DNA of 64,000 nt from assembly GCF_000428845.1 (NCBI RefSeq), contig NZ_KE386806.1, forward strand, positions 170,773 to 234,772. Direction: 5' to 3'. Shown here piece after piece: positions 42,670 to 52,014 of the stretch. Under the pieces are notes generated by a model, which worked only from the letters and a program-made list of their open reading frames with translations, searched no databases and was not told the origin of the DNA. Within the stretch, counting starts at the first letter, position 1; every line of letters begins with the position of its first letter. Source of the stretch: Dyadobacter alkalitolerans DSM 23607. GTDB lineage: Bacteria > Bacteroidota > Bacteroidia > Cytophagales > Spirosomataceae. The position numbers were made by a program, and so were the translations under genes.

Positions 42670-43316
42670 GCAAAATAATCAAAAAAAGTAAAAGGATATT
42701 TACCAGGGTATTCCATGCGCTGGTGGATGGGCAGGAGTTGATCCGGTTGATTGAAAAGCAAAAAAAAGACGAATTATATCTGCATGTTACCGCTGGATCC
42801 GGGACCCAGTTTTACCGGGAGACTAAAATTGAAAACCTGCAAAGAAATAAGTCCAAAATTGTCATCGGGACGAATTCTCACATTCGTGGCAACCTGCTGA
42901 TATGGCCTTATGGAAATGGAATTCAGATTGGAAATAACTCTTTTGTCGGCGAAGGTGCAAGGATCTGGGCAGGTGACAATGTACTTATAGGAAATGGCGT
43001 TTTAATCGCCCATAATGTAACCATTATTGACTCCGATAGTCATGAATTAGACTATTTAGAGCGGGAACAAAGCTTCATTAAACTTACTACTGACGGGCAT
43101 CCGAAGGACCTTGGATCTGTGAAGACATCACCAATTGTCATTGAGGATAATGTATGGATCAGTTACAATTCATGCATCCTCAAAGGCGTGAAAATAGGAA
43201 AGGGCGCAATAGTCGGCGCTGGTAGCGTGGTTAGCAAAGACGTACCTCCATTTACCATAGTAGCAGGCAATCCGGCTGTGATAATACGAACAATTAATAC
43301 TGGCAATGATATCTAG
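42663..43316 (+). CDS. CatB-like hexapeptide acyltransferase
   Basis: A 217-residue protein. After a ~70-residue basic N-terminus, left-handed beta-helix turns appear: KIVIGTNSHIRGNLLIWPYGNGIQIGNNSFVGEGARIWAGDNVLIGNGVLIAHNVTIIDSDSHELDY (with a catalytic-type His in NVTIIDSDSH), then SPIVIEDNVWISYNSCILKGVKIGKGAIVGAGSVVSKDVPPFTIVAGNPA. It probably O-acetylates a sugar in the polysaccharide using acetyl-CoA. The methyltransferase gene at 43306 starts within its last codons. Confidence 0.92.
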   Translation: MVGKIIKKSKRIFTRVFHALVDGQELIRLIEKQKKDELYLHVTAGSGTQFYRETKIENLQRNKSKIVIGTNSHIRGNLLIWPYGNGIQIGNNSFVGEGARIWAGDNVLIGNGVLIAHNVTIIDSDSHELDYLEREQSFIKLTTDGHPKDLGSVKTSPIVIEDNVWISYNSCILKGVKIGKGAIVGAGSVVSKDVPPFTIVAGNPAVIIRTINTGNDI

Positions 43317-44178
43317 TCTGATACAGCAATATAGGGCAATTAAAAAGCAGAGACAGCGAACTTCCAGCAAGGATAAATGGTACAGCCAAGGCCAGATTCC
43401 ATGGCAGGAAGGTTATGTATATGCAAAAGAAGAATTAATAAAAGAATGCCTTCACAGTGAAATGATCGCAGAGCAATTCCGAAAAAATACTTTGCCAGCC
43501 GGATTTGGTTACAGGATTGATGAGCGAATCGTTGAATATCCCTGGATATTCTCGAGATTATCCGACAGCCATTGCACACTTTTAGATGCGGGTTCAACCT
43601 TTAATTTCGATTACATTGTTTCACATCCGAAAGTCACCAATAAAGCGCTTTCAATTTTTACTTTCTTTCCGGAGCCATCCTGCTTTCATAATAAAAAAAT
43701 AAGTTATCAATTCGGTGACTTACGGGATATCCCTTACAAAGAACAGTACTTTGACGAAATCGTGTGTCAGTCAACTTTGGAGCATATCGATATGGATAAT
43801 TCCATTTACGGCTACGATGCTGACAAGCTCAAAAGCGAAAAGTCATATGATTACATGCTTGTAATTGCAGAGCTGGACCGCATCCTGAGCCAGAACGGTT
43901 TGTTGCTGCTGACATTTCCTTATGGCCGTTTTGAAAACCATGGTTTCTTTCAACAGTTCGATCATGAAATGCTAAGCCGGATTGAAATGTACTTGTCCGC
44001 CCGGGGCAGTATTGAAAAGCAGTTTTTTAAATACCAGGAACATGGCTGGGAGCACTCATCTCAGGCAGGTTGTGAACTGGCAGAATCCCATAATCCGCAT
44101 ACGGGACTGGGGAAAAAAAATGATCATGCTGCACATAGCAGGGCAATTTGTTGTCTACAATTCAAAAAAGCTAAATGA
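43306..44178 (+). CDS. Class I SAM-dependent methyltransferase-like protein
   Basis: A 290-residue protein. Seen: CTLLDAGSTFNFDYIVSHPKV (motif I region with an unusual DAGSTFN in place of DxGxGxG), FGDLRDIPYKEQYFDEIVCQSTLEHIDMDNSIYG (post-I motif and the typical QSTLEHI segment), and LDRILSQNGLLLLTFPYG. The tail contains ESHNPHTGLG. Substrate unknown; a sugar in the locus is likely. The loss of two motif I glycines may weaken SAM binding, so catalysis needs proof. Overlaps both neighbours. Confidence 0.82.
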   Translation: MISSLIQQYRAIKKQRQRTSSKDKWYSQGQIPWQEGYVYAKEELIKECLHSEMIAEQFRKNTLPAGFGYRIDERIVEYPWIFSRLSDSHCTLLDAGSTFNFDYIVSHPKVTNKALSIFTFFPEPSCFHNKKISYQFGDLRDIPYKEQYFDEIVCQSTLEHIDMDNSIYGYDADKLKSEKSYDYMLVIAELDRILSQNGLLLLTFPYGRFENHGFFQQFDHEMLSRIEMYLSARGSIEKQFFKYQEHGWEHSSQAGCELAESHNPHTGLGKKNDHAAHSRAICCLQFKKAK

Positions 44179-45074
44179 AAGTGCTGGTCATTGGTGCGCG
44201 GGGGTTTATTGGACAGCATGTATATGATTACTTTAACAATAAACCGGTTTGGGAGGTCTGGTCATGTGATGTTGTTGTGGATTATACGACGCTTCGTTAT
44301 ATTCAGATTGATGCCTCGAATTCAGACTTTACAGAAATATTTAACAACAATCATTTTGATATCTGTATCAACTGCTCCGGCGCGGCCAGCGTGCCGGATT
44401 CACTGACAAATCCGCAGCGGGACTTTCTGTTGAACACATACAATGTGTTCAGAATGCTGGACGCAATAAGGAAGCATGACCCGACGTGCAAGTTTATTAA
44501 TTTGTCGAGTGCCGCCGTTTATGGGAATCCTTTACAATTGCCAATTAGTGAATCAGTTCCTCTTTCTCCGATATCGCCCTATGGCCGGCACAAATTGATG
44601 GCCGAAAGCATATGCAAGGAATATGCCGAATTCTTTGGCGTAAGCACATGCTCCCTCCGTATTTTCTCTGCTTATGGAGAAGGATTGAAAAAGCAGCTTT
44701 TATGGGACTTGTTCAATAAGATGAAGAATGGCACAACAATTCAGCTGTTCGGCAATGGTTCGGAAACCAGGGATTTTATTCATGTGGAGGATGTTGTCCA
44801 CACGATCGATCTTGTTATCAGTAATGCCCGCTTCGAAGGCGAAGTGATCAATGTTGCTAATGGAGAGGAAATAGAGATCAGATACATCGTTGAGTTATTT
44901 GGCAGGCTGATGAACTGGCAGGGACAGATTGATTTCAGCTGCCTGAAAAGAGAGGGAGATCCTTGTAACTGGCAGGCTGATATGAGCATTATGAAATCGT
45001 ATCATTACAAGCCTTCGATGCCTTTTGAAGAAGGTGTTGCAAAATATATAAAATGGGTAAGAGAAAGCATTTAG
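44175..45074 (+). CDS. NAD-dependent epimerase/dehydratase (sugar nucleotide SDR)
   Basis: A 299-residue extended SDR. Seen: KVLVIGARGFIGQHVYDYF (GxxGxxG), INCSGAASVPDSLTNPQRDF, FINLSSAAVYGNP with the catalytic Ser, SPYGRHKLMAESI with the YxxxK-like YGRHK, and TRDFIHVEDVVHTIDL, a hallmark of nucleotide-sugar epimerases and reductases. It likely forms an unusual NDP-sugar for the repeat unit. The specific reaction (4-epimerase, reductase) cannot be set. It overlaps the methyltransferase by 4 bases and the next transferase by 22. Confidence 0.92.
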   Translation: MKVLVIGARGFIGQHVYDYFNNKPVWEVWSCDVVVDYTTLRYIQIDASNSDFTEIFNNNHFDICINCSGAASVPDSLTNPQRDFLLNTYNVFRMLDAIRKHDPTCKFINLSSAAVYGNPLQLPISESVPLSPISPYGRHKLMAESICKEYAEFFGVSTCSLRIFSAYGEGLKKQLLWDLFNKMKNGTTIQLFGNGSETRDFIHVEDVVHTIDLVISNARFEGEVINVANGEEIEIRYIVELFGRLMNWQGQIDFSCLKREGDPCNWQADMSIMKSYHYKPSMPFEEGVAKYIKWVRESI

Positions 45075-46198
45075 GCTTGTTTTTCAAGTATAATGAAAAT
45101 TGGATCGGTGGTACGTATTATATCCTCAACCTGGTTCAGGCATTGAACGTGTTGCCTGACGATGAGAAGCCGGATATTTCGGTTATTTCATTGAACAAAA
45201 CCGACTTTCATTATATAAAAAAGGAAACGGGATATCCATATTTGTTTCATGTCAGAGACCGATCTACTGCAACGTTATGGGAAAAAGCCGTCAATGCATT
45301 TTCCTTAAGATTATTAAAAAGAAAAGTAATTGACAGACGCCTATCGGATCGCTTTGATTTGATTTTCCCAAACCCTGCCGGAAATTATTTCGACTTAATC
45401 AATGATCAGAAGAAAGCTTATTGGATACCCGATTTTCAGGAGTTGCATTTGCCCGACTTTTTTCACGTTGATGAACTCATTCAAATCAAGCAGCGACAAA
45501 TAGCCCAGGTTTACAAAGCTAAAAAGATGGTATTCAGTAGTCTGGATGCCAAGCGTGATTTTCTGACTTTATATCCTTACGCAAAGGCAAAAATTTATAT
45601 CGTCCCCTTTTCTGTCACGCATCCGAATATAAAGGAAATTGACTTTGAAGGTGTTGCAATGAGATATGCCATCGACAGGCCCTACTATTTCATCCCGAAT
45701 CAGTTCTGGATTCATAAGAATCAGTTCATTGTTATTGAAGCGGTTAAGTTGCTGGTTGCCGATAATGAGGATATTCTGGTTGTATTTTCCGGCAAGGAAA
45801 ATGATTATAGAAGCCCTGAATATGCGGATCAATTAAAAAGAATGGTGCGCGAAGAGGGGTTAGAAAGCAATGTGAAGTTTTTAGGATTTATAGACAGAAA
45901 GGAGCAGTTGGTAATCATGAAAAATGCGATATCACTCATTCAGCCTTCGCTCTTTGAGGGATGGAGCACTGCTATTGAAGATGCCAAGGCGCTAAATATA
46001 AAGATCATTGCCTCGGAACTAAGGGTGCATTTTGAGCAACTTACAGGCCGAAATGATTGCATCCTTTTTAATCCGCATGCCGCTCCGGATCTGGCTGCTG
46101 CAATGGCGCAGATCAAAGAAATTAATCCAGCTCCCCCTATTGATTATTCTTTAAATAACGTCACCCACGCAAGGGCATTTTGTACATTGTTTGCGTAA
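45053..46198 (+). CDS. Glycosyltransferase family 4/1 (GT-B)
   Basis: A 381-residue GT-B enzyme. Seen: N-terminal FFKYNENWIGGTYYILNLVQAL, the hinge region PYYFIPNQFWIHKNQFIVIEAVKLL, VKFLGFIDRKEQLVIMKNA and the donor-binding ISLIQPSLFEGWSTAIEDAKALNIKIIASEL, where the E-x7-E pattern is represented by FEGWSTAIEDA. It uses a nucleotide-sugar donor with retention in related families. The start overlaps the SDR gene by 22 bases; an alternative ATG further in is possible. The sugar is unknown. Confidence 0.92.
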   Translation: MGKRKHLGLFFKYNENWIGGTYYILNLVQALNVLPDDEKPDISVISLNKTDFHYIKKETGYPYLFHVRDRSTATLWEKAVNAFSLRLLKRKVIDRRLSDRFDLIFPNPAGNYFDLINDQKKAYWIPDFQELHLPDFFHVDELIQIKQRQIAQVYKAKKMVFSSLDAKRDFLTLYPYAKAKIYIVPFSVTHPNIKEIDFEGVAMRYAIDRPYYFIPNQFWIHKNQFIVIEAVKLLVADNEDILVVFSGKENDYRSPEYADQLKRMVREEGLESNVKFLGFIDRKEQLVIMKNAISLIQPSLFEGWSTAIEDAKALNIKIIASELRVHFEQLTGRNDCILFNPHAAPDLAAAMAQIKEINPAPPIDYSLNNVTHARAFCTLFA

Positions 46199-46260
46199 AG
46201 AAACGATACAATTTGGCTTATTTTTAAATCTTGATTACTGCACAACACTAAAACAAAAAC

Positions 46261-47082
46261 TTGAAGCTTTCCATCATCACAATTAATTACAATAACGCTG
46301 AGGGTCTTCAAAAGACAATAGAAAGTGTCGTGAACCAGACTTCCCAGGATTTTGAATACATCATAATTGATGGCGGTTCGACGGACGGCAGTGTTGAAGT
46401 TATTCATAAATACCAGGACAAATGCGCTTACTGGATCAGTGAACCCGACCGGGGAATTTATCATGCTATGAACAAGGGGATTATGCAGGCAAAAGGCGAA
46501 TATTGCCAGTTTGTAAATTCAGGCGATTATTTGCAGGATAGCGATGTAACAGAACGAATGCTTTTGAATATGCCTGACTGCAGTTTCATTTATGGTAACA
46601 GACTTCGACAAATCAATGGCCGAACAGAAATTGAGCGGAGCTATGCAGGCCGGCAGATCACTTTACTGGATATGTACCGTAGTACATTTTTTCATGCAAC
46701 TGCATACATCAAAAGGTCATTATTTGAAAAATATGGTCTTTATGACGAATCGTTTCGAATTGTTTCCGATTGGAAATTTTTTCTTATTGCCATTGGGCTA
46801 AATGACGAGAAAGTTATTTACAAAGACATTAATGTCGTCTGGTTTGATTCTACTGGCATTAGCAGCACGAACTTGGAGCTGGACAAGTTAGAACGCAGAG
46901 CAGTCCTGGCAAAAGTTTTACCGCAAAGCATCTTGTCAGATTACCAGTCATTTGCCCGGGAAGGAGTAATTTTTCGGCGGTTGAAGCAAAATAGAATGAT
47001 ATGGTTTGCTATCATCAATTTGTACAGAGTCGTCTTCAGAATTGATAAGTTTTCAGCCTATATCAAAACAATAAAGAGATAA
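46261..47082 (+). CDS. Glycosyltransferase family 2
   Basis: A 273-residue GT-A transferase starting at TTG (46261); no ATG lies near the conserved KLSIITINYNN. Seen: FEYIIIDGGSTDGSVEV, GIYHAMNKGI, QFVNSGDYLQ, and FHATAYIKRSLFEKYGLYDESFRIVSDWKFF. It is the third paralogue of the type at 39253 and 40925, and matches the first more closely in the donor region. Donor and acceptor unknown. It is separated by 62 bases from the previous gene and 139 from the next. Confidence 0.93.
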   Translation: MKLSIITINYNNAEGLQKTIESVVNQTSQDFEYIIIDGGSTDGSVEVIHKYQDKCAYWISEPDRGIYHAMNKGIMQAKGEYCQFVNSGDYLQDSDVTERMLLNMPDCSFIYGNRLRQINGRTEIERSYAGRQITLLDMYRSTFFHATAYIKRSLFEKYGLYDESFRIVSDWKFFLIAIGLNDEKVIYKDINVVWFDSTGISSTNLELDKLERRAVLAKVLPQSILSDYQSFAREGVIFRRLKQNRMIWFAIINLYRVVFRIDKFSAYIKTIKR

Positions 47083-47221
47083 GCTGCAGTATTCTGAGTG
47101 ATGTGCAATGTGATTTTTGTGAGAGCCCACCTGCACGACACCTTCTGACCTATTCTACAATTAGCAATAAAAAAGGAGCTGAAAACAAACAACACACGCA
47201 AAACCTACCTGGTATAATAAT

Positions 47222-47713
47222 ATGATGCTAAACAATATACCGCTTCGGATTTTAAGAAAACTCAAGCTCTTACAGTACATTAACATTTCGAAGCAAATCT
47301 CCTTCGAAAATCACAGCATTACCATTCCAGTTATTAATGAACTTGGGTATCCCAATGTTTACCTTAAATCCGGTTGGTTCTCTAAAATTGCGAATGAACT
47401 TTTTACAGGTGATGGTCAGACATTTATTGATGTTGGTGCAAACATCGGGCAAACTTTAATTGCAGTGAAGTCCATCGACAAAAACATTCAATATATCGGT
47501 TTTGAACCAGATGCATCGTGCCGTTATTATATCAAGAAGTTGATTCAGCATAATCATTTCGAACATTGTCTTGTCTACAATTTTGGTCTTTCAGACAGGC
47601 TAAAAGAAGATTTCCTTGAGACAAATGGTGAAGCGGACCCAACACAAGCGCGAGACGATCACGCAAATTTTGACGAAGCTTTGCGCCTAGTAACCTGGCT
47701 ATGTTTTCGGTAA
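47222..47713 (+). pseudogene. FkbM family methyltransferase, truncated
   Basis: A 163-codon frame with a good SAM site (TFIDVGANIGQTLIAVKSIDKNIQYIGFEPDASCRYY) that stops well short of the ~240-290 residues usual for FkbM enzymes. After NGEADPTQA the sequence (RDDHANFDEALRLVTWLCFR) has no family resemblance, and the second-half motif seen in the gene at 40101 (KIDTQGFEKQV) is missing. The next glycosyltransferase starts at 47701 inside this frame. A recombination junction has probably replaced its 3' half. It is likely inactive. Confidence 0.75.
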
Positions 47714-48684
47714 TCATCCCGCTTTATAACAAGGCTTCTCATATTGAAAAAGCCGTCGATTCTGTGCTCAGGCAAACTTTTCAGGATTTTGAGTTGATCA
47801 TTATCGACGATGGTTCAACGGACGGCGGTGTTTCAAAATTAGGGCGTTATGAAGACAGCAGACTTCGGATTATCAGGCAATCCAATTTCGGAGTCTCAAT
47901 AAGCAGGAACATTGGTGTCAGCAATGCCCGGTTCAGCCTTGTTGCTTTTCTTGATGCCGATGACTGGTGGGATGAGCGTTTTCTGGAAGAAATGGATCAG
48001 TTGATTGCCAAGTTTCCGGAGGCGGCAATGTATGGTTCAGCTTATTATGTGGTTAAAAACGGGACGCATAAGCCAGCTCAGATAGGTCTGGAAGCCGGTT
48101 TTGAAGCTGGTTACATTGATTATTTTCAAGTGTACAGCCGCACCTTCTGGGTTCCGATAAACTGTTCTTTCGTTGTGCTCCGAAAGTCGGTTTTTGAAGA
48201 TGAATCCGGATTTAAGCCTGAGCTGAAATTTGGTGAAGATCTTGATTTATGGATACGTATTGCTTTGAAGCACAAAACAGGATATGTTAATAAATACCTG
48301 GCCTATTCCAATCAGGATGTTGCACCCGCAGGTCGGGCACTCGGAATGGACAAGCATTGGAAGAAGACGGAACATGTGATCTTTAATCTGGATTATCTTG
48401 GTGCTCAGGAAGCTGATAATCCGCCATTGAAAATGCTGCTGGACGGGTTGCGTGTAAGGTCGTTGCAGCCTTTTTATCTCAATGCAAGCTATCCGCAGGA
48501 AACGCAGGATACATTGGCCAAAGTAGACTTTTCCAAGCAGCCTCCGTTTTATCGTTACCTCTATTACGGCCCTAAAAAGGTCATCATCACCTATTTCCGC
48601 TTAAAGAAGCTCGGCTCGCTGATCAAGCAGTCGCTGCTTCGCAATTACAGGGCACTACCAATTTATCGCCGCAGCTCATTTTGA
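47701..48684 (+). CDS. Glycosyltransferase family 2
   Basis: A 327-residue GT-A enzyme. Seen: FSVIIPLYNKASHIEKAVDSVLRQTFQDFELIIIDDGSTDG, VSISRNIGVSNARFSLVAFLDADDWWDERFL (DADD metal motif) and FGEDLDLWIRIALKH. This is the standard EpsE/WcaA-like layout. It transfers one sugar in the cytosol; donor unknown. The TTGA start of wecB overlaps its stop. The start lies inside the truncated FkbM frame, marking a likely cassette junction. Confidence 0.93.
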   Translation: MFSVIIPLYNKASHIEKAVDSVLRQTFQDFELIIIDDGSTDGGVSKLGRYEDSRLRIIRQSNFGVSISRNIGVSNARFSLVAFLDADDWWDERFLEEMDQLIAKFPEAAMYGSAYYVVKNGTHKPAQIGLEAGFEAGYIDYFQVYSRTFWVPINCSFVVLRKSVFEDESGFKPELKFGEDLDLWIRIALKHKTGYVNKYLAYSNQDVAPAGRALGMDKHWKKTEHVIFNLDYLGAQEADNPPLKMLLDGLRVRSLQPFYLNASYPQETQDTLAKVDFSKQPPFYRYLYYGPKKVIITYFRLKKLGSLIKQSLLRNYRALPIYRRSSF

Positions 48685-49862
48685 AGAAAAAGATACTTGT
48701 TGTTTTCGGGACCCGTCCAGAAGCCATAAAAATGGCTCCGCTGGTGAAAGCGTTGCAGAAATGTGTGGACGAGTTTGAAGTCTCGGTCTGCATTACAGGT
48801 CAGCACCGGGAGATGTTGGATCAGGTGTTAAAAACCTTTTCCATCATTCCAGATTACGATCTTGACATTATGCAGAAAGGGCAGGATCTCTATGATGTGA
48901 CCGCCAAGATCTTGCTGGGTATGCGGGACATTCTGTTTGAAAACAAACCAGATCTCGTGTTGGTACATGGCGACACCGTCACATCTATGGCCGTTTCTCT
49001 TTCTGCTTTTTATCAGAGAACAATGATTGGTCATGTAGAAGCGGGTCTGCGCACTTACAATATTTACAGTCCCTGGCCGGAAGAAATGAACCGTCAGCTG
49101 ACCAGCCGGCTTGCCACGCTCCATTTTGCACCCACACCACTCGCCAGAGAAAATCTGTTATCCGAGAAAGTCAATGCGGGAAGCATATGTGTTACCGGAA
49201 ACACAGTCATCGACGCCTTGAATCTGGCTGTCGAAAAAATTGAAACGTCCGACTTGGTCAAGAGGGAGCTGGTCGACCTCATGAAAGAAAAAGGATATGA
49301 TACAGTTCGGCTTGAAGAAAAAAGACGACTTGTTTTGATCACCGGCCACCGCAGGGAAAACTTCGGCGATGGCTTTACGGAGATTTGCTTAGCCATCCAA
49401 ATGCTGGCGGAGAAATACCCGGACGTAGATTTTGTTTACCCCGTGCATTTAAACCCGAATGTTCAAACGCCAGTCAGGGAAATGCTGCTTTCTCCCCTCA
49501 ATAACAATGTATTTCTCGTTCCGCCTCTAGATTATCTGCCATTTGTATTTTTAATGAAGGAATCATTCCTGATTCTGACCGATAGCGGAGGAATCCAGGA
49601 GGAAGCACCGAGTTTGGGGAAACCTGTTTTAGTGATGCGGGAAACGACCGAAAGGCCAGAAGCGCTGGAGGCTGGAACAGTCCGGCTGGTGGGGGCGAAC
49701 TGCGAAAAAATCATGACCCATGTCAGCGAACTGCTTGATGATAGCGGTGCTTATCTCGAAATGGCAAAAGCCAGCAACCCTTACGGGGATGGCAAAGCCA
49801 GCGATAGGATCGTCGGGTTTTTGATGGAGATATTTTCCTTGAACGCTATTGTGCTCCAATGA
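48681..49862 (+). CDS. wecB: UDP-N-acetylglucosamine 2-epimerase (non-hydrolysing)
   Basis: A 393-residue enzyme starting at TTG (48681), overlapping the previous stop. Seen: ILVVFGTRPEAIKMAPLVKAL, VLVHGDTVTSMAVSLSAFY, GHVEAGLRTYNIYSPWPEEMNRQL, LVLITGHRRENFGDGF, FLILTDSGGIQEEAPSLGKPVLVMRETTERPEALEAGTVRLVG. These are the WecB signatures. It interconverts UDP-GlcNAc and UDP-ManNAc. No WecC partner is in the window, so the product may enter the polysaccharide as ManNAc or be oxidised elsewhere. It is distinct from the WbpI-like epimerase at 56750. Confidence 0.95.
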   Translation: MKKKILVVFGTRPEAIKMAPLVKALQKCVDEFEVSVCITGQHREMLDQVLKTFSIIPDYDLDIMQKGQDLYDVTAKILLGMRDILFENKPDLVLVHGDTVTSMAVSLSAFYQRTMIGHVEAGLRTYNIYSPWPEEMNRQLTSRLATLHFAPTPLARENLLSEKVNAGSICVTGNTVIDALNLAVEKIETSDLVKRELVDLMKEKGYDTVRLEEKRRLVLITGHRRENFGDGFTEICLAIQMLAEKYPDVDFVYPVHLNPNVQTPVREMLLSPLNNNVFLVPPLDYLPFVFLMKESFLILTDSGGIQEEAPSLGKPVLVMRETTERPEALEAGTVRLVGANCEKIMTHVSELLDDSGAYLEMAKASNPYGDGKASDRIVGFLMEIFSLNAIVLQ

Positions 49863-50578
49863 TACCCAAAGTCATACATTATTGCTGGTTTGGCCGGGGC
49901 AAAATGCCTGCAATAGCAGACCAGTGTATTGCCTCCTGGAAAACACATCTTTCCGATTACCAGTTGCGGCTGTGGAATGAAGATTCTTTTGATGTCAACA
50001 GCGTTCCATATGTGAGCGAAGCCTATCAGGAACGAAAGTTTGCCTTTGTGACGGATTATGTCCGTTTGTATGCAATCCACCAATTTGGCGGGATATATAT
50101 GGATACGGATGTTGAGGTGCTCAAAAGCCTGGACGATTTTTTACAACTTCCTGCTTTTTCAGGTTTTGAAAGTGAACGGGAAATTCCGACGGGCATTATG
50201 GCCAGTGAGCAGTTTGGACGATGGGCCGGCGAGCAACTGCAATATTATAAAGGCAAACACTTTCGCCGCTCGGACGGCAGCCTTGATATGACCACCAATG
50301 TGGAGATAATTTCTGGAATGATGGCCGCTAACGGGTTTAAGTTGAACAACACTTATCAGATTTATAGCGATTGCATGCACATATTCCCCAAGGATTATTT
50401 TTGTCCGAAATCAAGATCCGGAATTGTGACCCTTACGCCCAATTCTTACTGTATTCATCACTTTGAAGGCTCTTGGCAGCCAAAGCGGGTTAAACTCAAG
50501 AAATTTTTTTTCCAACGGATACTAGGGCCACGGTTAACCGAGCTTTTAGTCCAAACAAAAAGAAAGCTTTATTCCTAA
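49859..50578 (+). CDS. Glycosyltransferase family 32-like (capsular polysaccharide synthesis)
   Basis: A 239-residue protein. Seen: IPKVIHYCWFGRGKMPAIADQCIASWKTHLSDYQLRLWNEDSFD, AFVTDYVRLYAIHQFGGIYMDTDVEVLKSLDDFL (the DTD metal motif), and a C-terminal HFEGSW. This matches GT32-type transferases with the DXD Asp pair. It probably adds a hexose or hexosamine. It overlaps wecB by 4 bases and is followed 9 bases later by the membrane protein gene. Confidence 0.92.
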   Translation: MIPKVIHYCWFGRGKMPAIADQCIASWKTHLSDYQLRLWNEDSFDVNSVPYVSEAYQERKFAFVTDYVRLYAIHQFGGIYMDTDVEVLKSLDDFLQLPAFSGFESEREIPTGIMASEQFGRWAGEQLQYYKGKHFRRSDGSLDMTTNVEIISGMMAANGFKLNNTYQIYSDCMHIFPKDYFCPKSRSGIVTLTPNSYCIHHFEGSWQPKRVKLKKFFFQRILGPRLTELLVQTKRKLYS

Positions 50579-50587
50579 AAACCGGTA

Positions 50588-52009
50588 ATGCAGACATTTG
50601 CTGATCTTACATACATTCCGAAATATTTCACACTGAGAGCAGTTCTTGCATTCGGCTTTGTAATGCTGGCTTGTATCCTGGTGTTTTTCAGACAATCGCT
50701 TCCGCTTCAATGGATCCTTTTCGGGCTTGTAGAGGTGTTCTTCTTCTTTCTTTTTTCAACCCATTTTACCAAAAGGTGGTCTTTAATATCGCCTCATTTA
50801 TATCAAAAGAAACTGTTCCGGGTTTCCCTTGTCATCCGCGTAGTTTGGGTGGTATTCAGCTATTTTTATTTTACGCTGGCGACCGGGCAACCGTTTGAGT
50901 ATGAAACAGGTGACGCAAAGGGATATCATGTTGAGGGTGTCTGGCTATCGGGGCTGTTGACCGACGGGAAACTGGCTGTCTACCTGGATTACATTGGGAT
51001 CAATTACTCGGATATGGGATATCCATTCTATCTGGGACTGCTGTATTATTTTGTGGGAGATGAGGTGCTCATACCACGTCTGATCAAAGCGCTGCTTGGT
51101 GCCTTTACCTGTGTGCTTGTTTATAAACTGGGGCGAAACAATTTTGGAGAATCCACAGGGCGCATTGCAGGGGTGCTGACCATGCTGCTGCCAAACCTGA
51201 TCTACTATTCCGGGCTGCATGTCAAAGAAACAGAAATGGTGTTTTTGACAGTAAGCTTTGTCTACCTGGCCGACAAGCTTTTCCGCTCAGCGCTGCTGAG
51301 CTTAAAAGCCATTATCGCCATATTCCTGCTGGGGGGCGCACTCTTTTTCTTTCGTACCGTGTTGGCCGTGAGTATTCTTGGTTCTGTTGCCATTACGATT
51401 CTACTGGTCTCGCGGCTGGTTTCTACCCGCAGCAAAAAAATCGTGCTGTCCATACTGATGATCATCTTTGTAGCCTTGATCTGGTCGGGGCCGTTTAATG
51501 AGATCATTACGGGTTATCTGGAGGCCAGCGATCAGAATATTGCCGAGCAGATGGATAATTTTGCTAGCAGGGAAGGGGGGAATTTATTGGCAAAATATGG
51601 CTCCCGGAGTTTGTTTTTACCATTTATGCTCATTGCACCTTTTCCTACATTGGTGGATACAAACCAGCCCAACGCCATGATGCTGGGCGGTGCAATGTTC
51701 ACCCGGAATATTTACGCATTCTTTGTTTTGATGGCATTGGTTGTATTGATCCGGGAGAGCCTCTGGCGGCAGCATGTGTTACTGCTTTCTGTGCTCTTTT
51801 CATATTTGTTCATCCTCGCCTCGAGCGGTTTTGCATTATCCGAGCGCTTTCATATGCCCATCGTGCCGTTTATGCTTATCCTGGCGGCCTTCGGCATCAG
51901 CCGCACAAACCTTGGGAATAAAAAGTATTTTATTCCTTACCTGTTGATCATTTCGATCATCATTATAGGCTGGAACTGGTTTAAAATGGCAGGCCGAGAA
52001 CTCGTTTAG
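50588..52009 (+). CDS. Polytopic membrane protein, GT-C/PMT-like glycosyltransferase
   Basis: A 473-residue protein with about eleven hydrophobic segments. Seen: FEYETGDAKGYHVEGVWL (an Asp in the first periplasmic loop, typical of GT-C enzymes), DMGYPFYLGLLYYFVGDEVLIPRLIKALLGAFTCVLVYKLGRNNFGESTGRIAGVLTMLLPNLIYYSGLHVKETEMVFL. This pattern resembles the PMT/ArnT-type family. It would use polyprenyl-phosphate sugars at the periplasmic face to add a side branch. It could instead be an O-antigen polymerase-like protein; without a Wzx in the window I prefer GT-C. Confidence 0.75.
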   Translation: MQTFADLTYIPKYFTLRAVLAFGFVMLACILVFFRQSLPLQWILFGLVEVFFFFLFSTHFTKRWSLISPHLYQKKLFRVSLVIRVVWVVFSYFYFTLATGQPFEYETGDAKGYHVEGVWLSGLLTDGKLAVYLDYIGINYSDMGYPFYLGLLYYFVGDEVLIPRLIKALLGAFTCVLVYKLGRNNFGESTGRIAGVLTMLLPNLIYYSGLHVKETEMVFLTVSFVYLADKLFRSALLSLKAIIAIFLLGGALFFFRTVLAVSILGSVAITILLVSRLVSTRSKKIVLSILMIIFVALIWSGPFNEIITGYLEASDQNIAEQMDNFASREGGNLLAKYGSRSLFLPFMLIAPFPTLVDTNQPNAMMLGGAMFTRNIYAFFVLMALVVLIRESLWRQHVLLLSVLFSYLFILASSGFALSERFHMPIVPFMLILAAFGISRTNLGNKKYFIPYLLIISIIIIGWNWFKMAGRELV

Positions 52010-52014
52010 AGACC

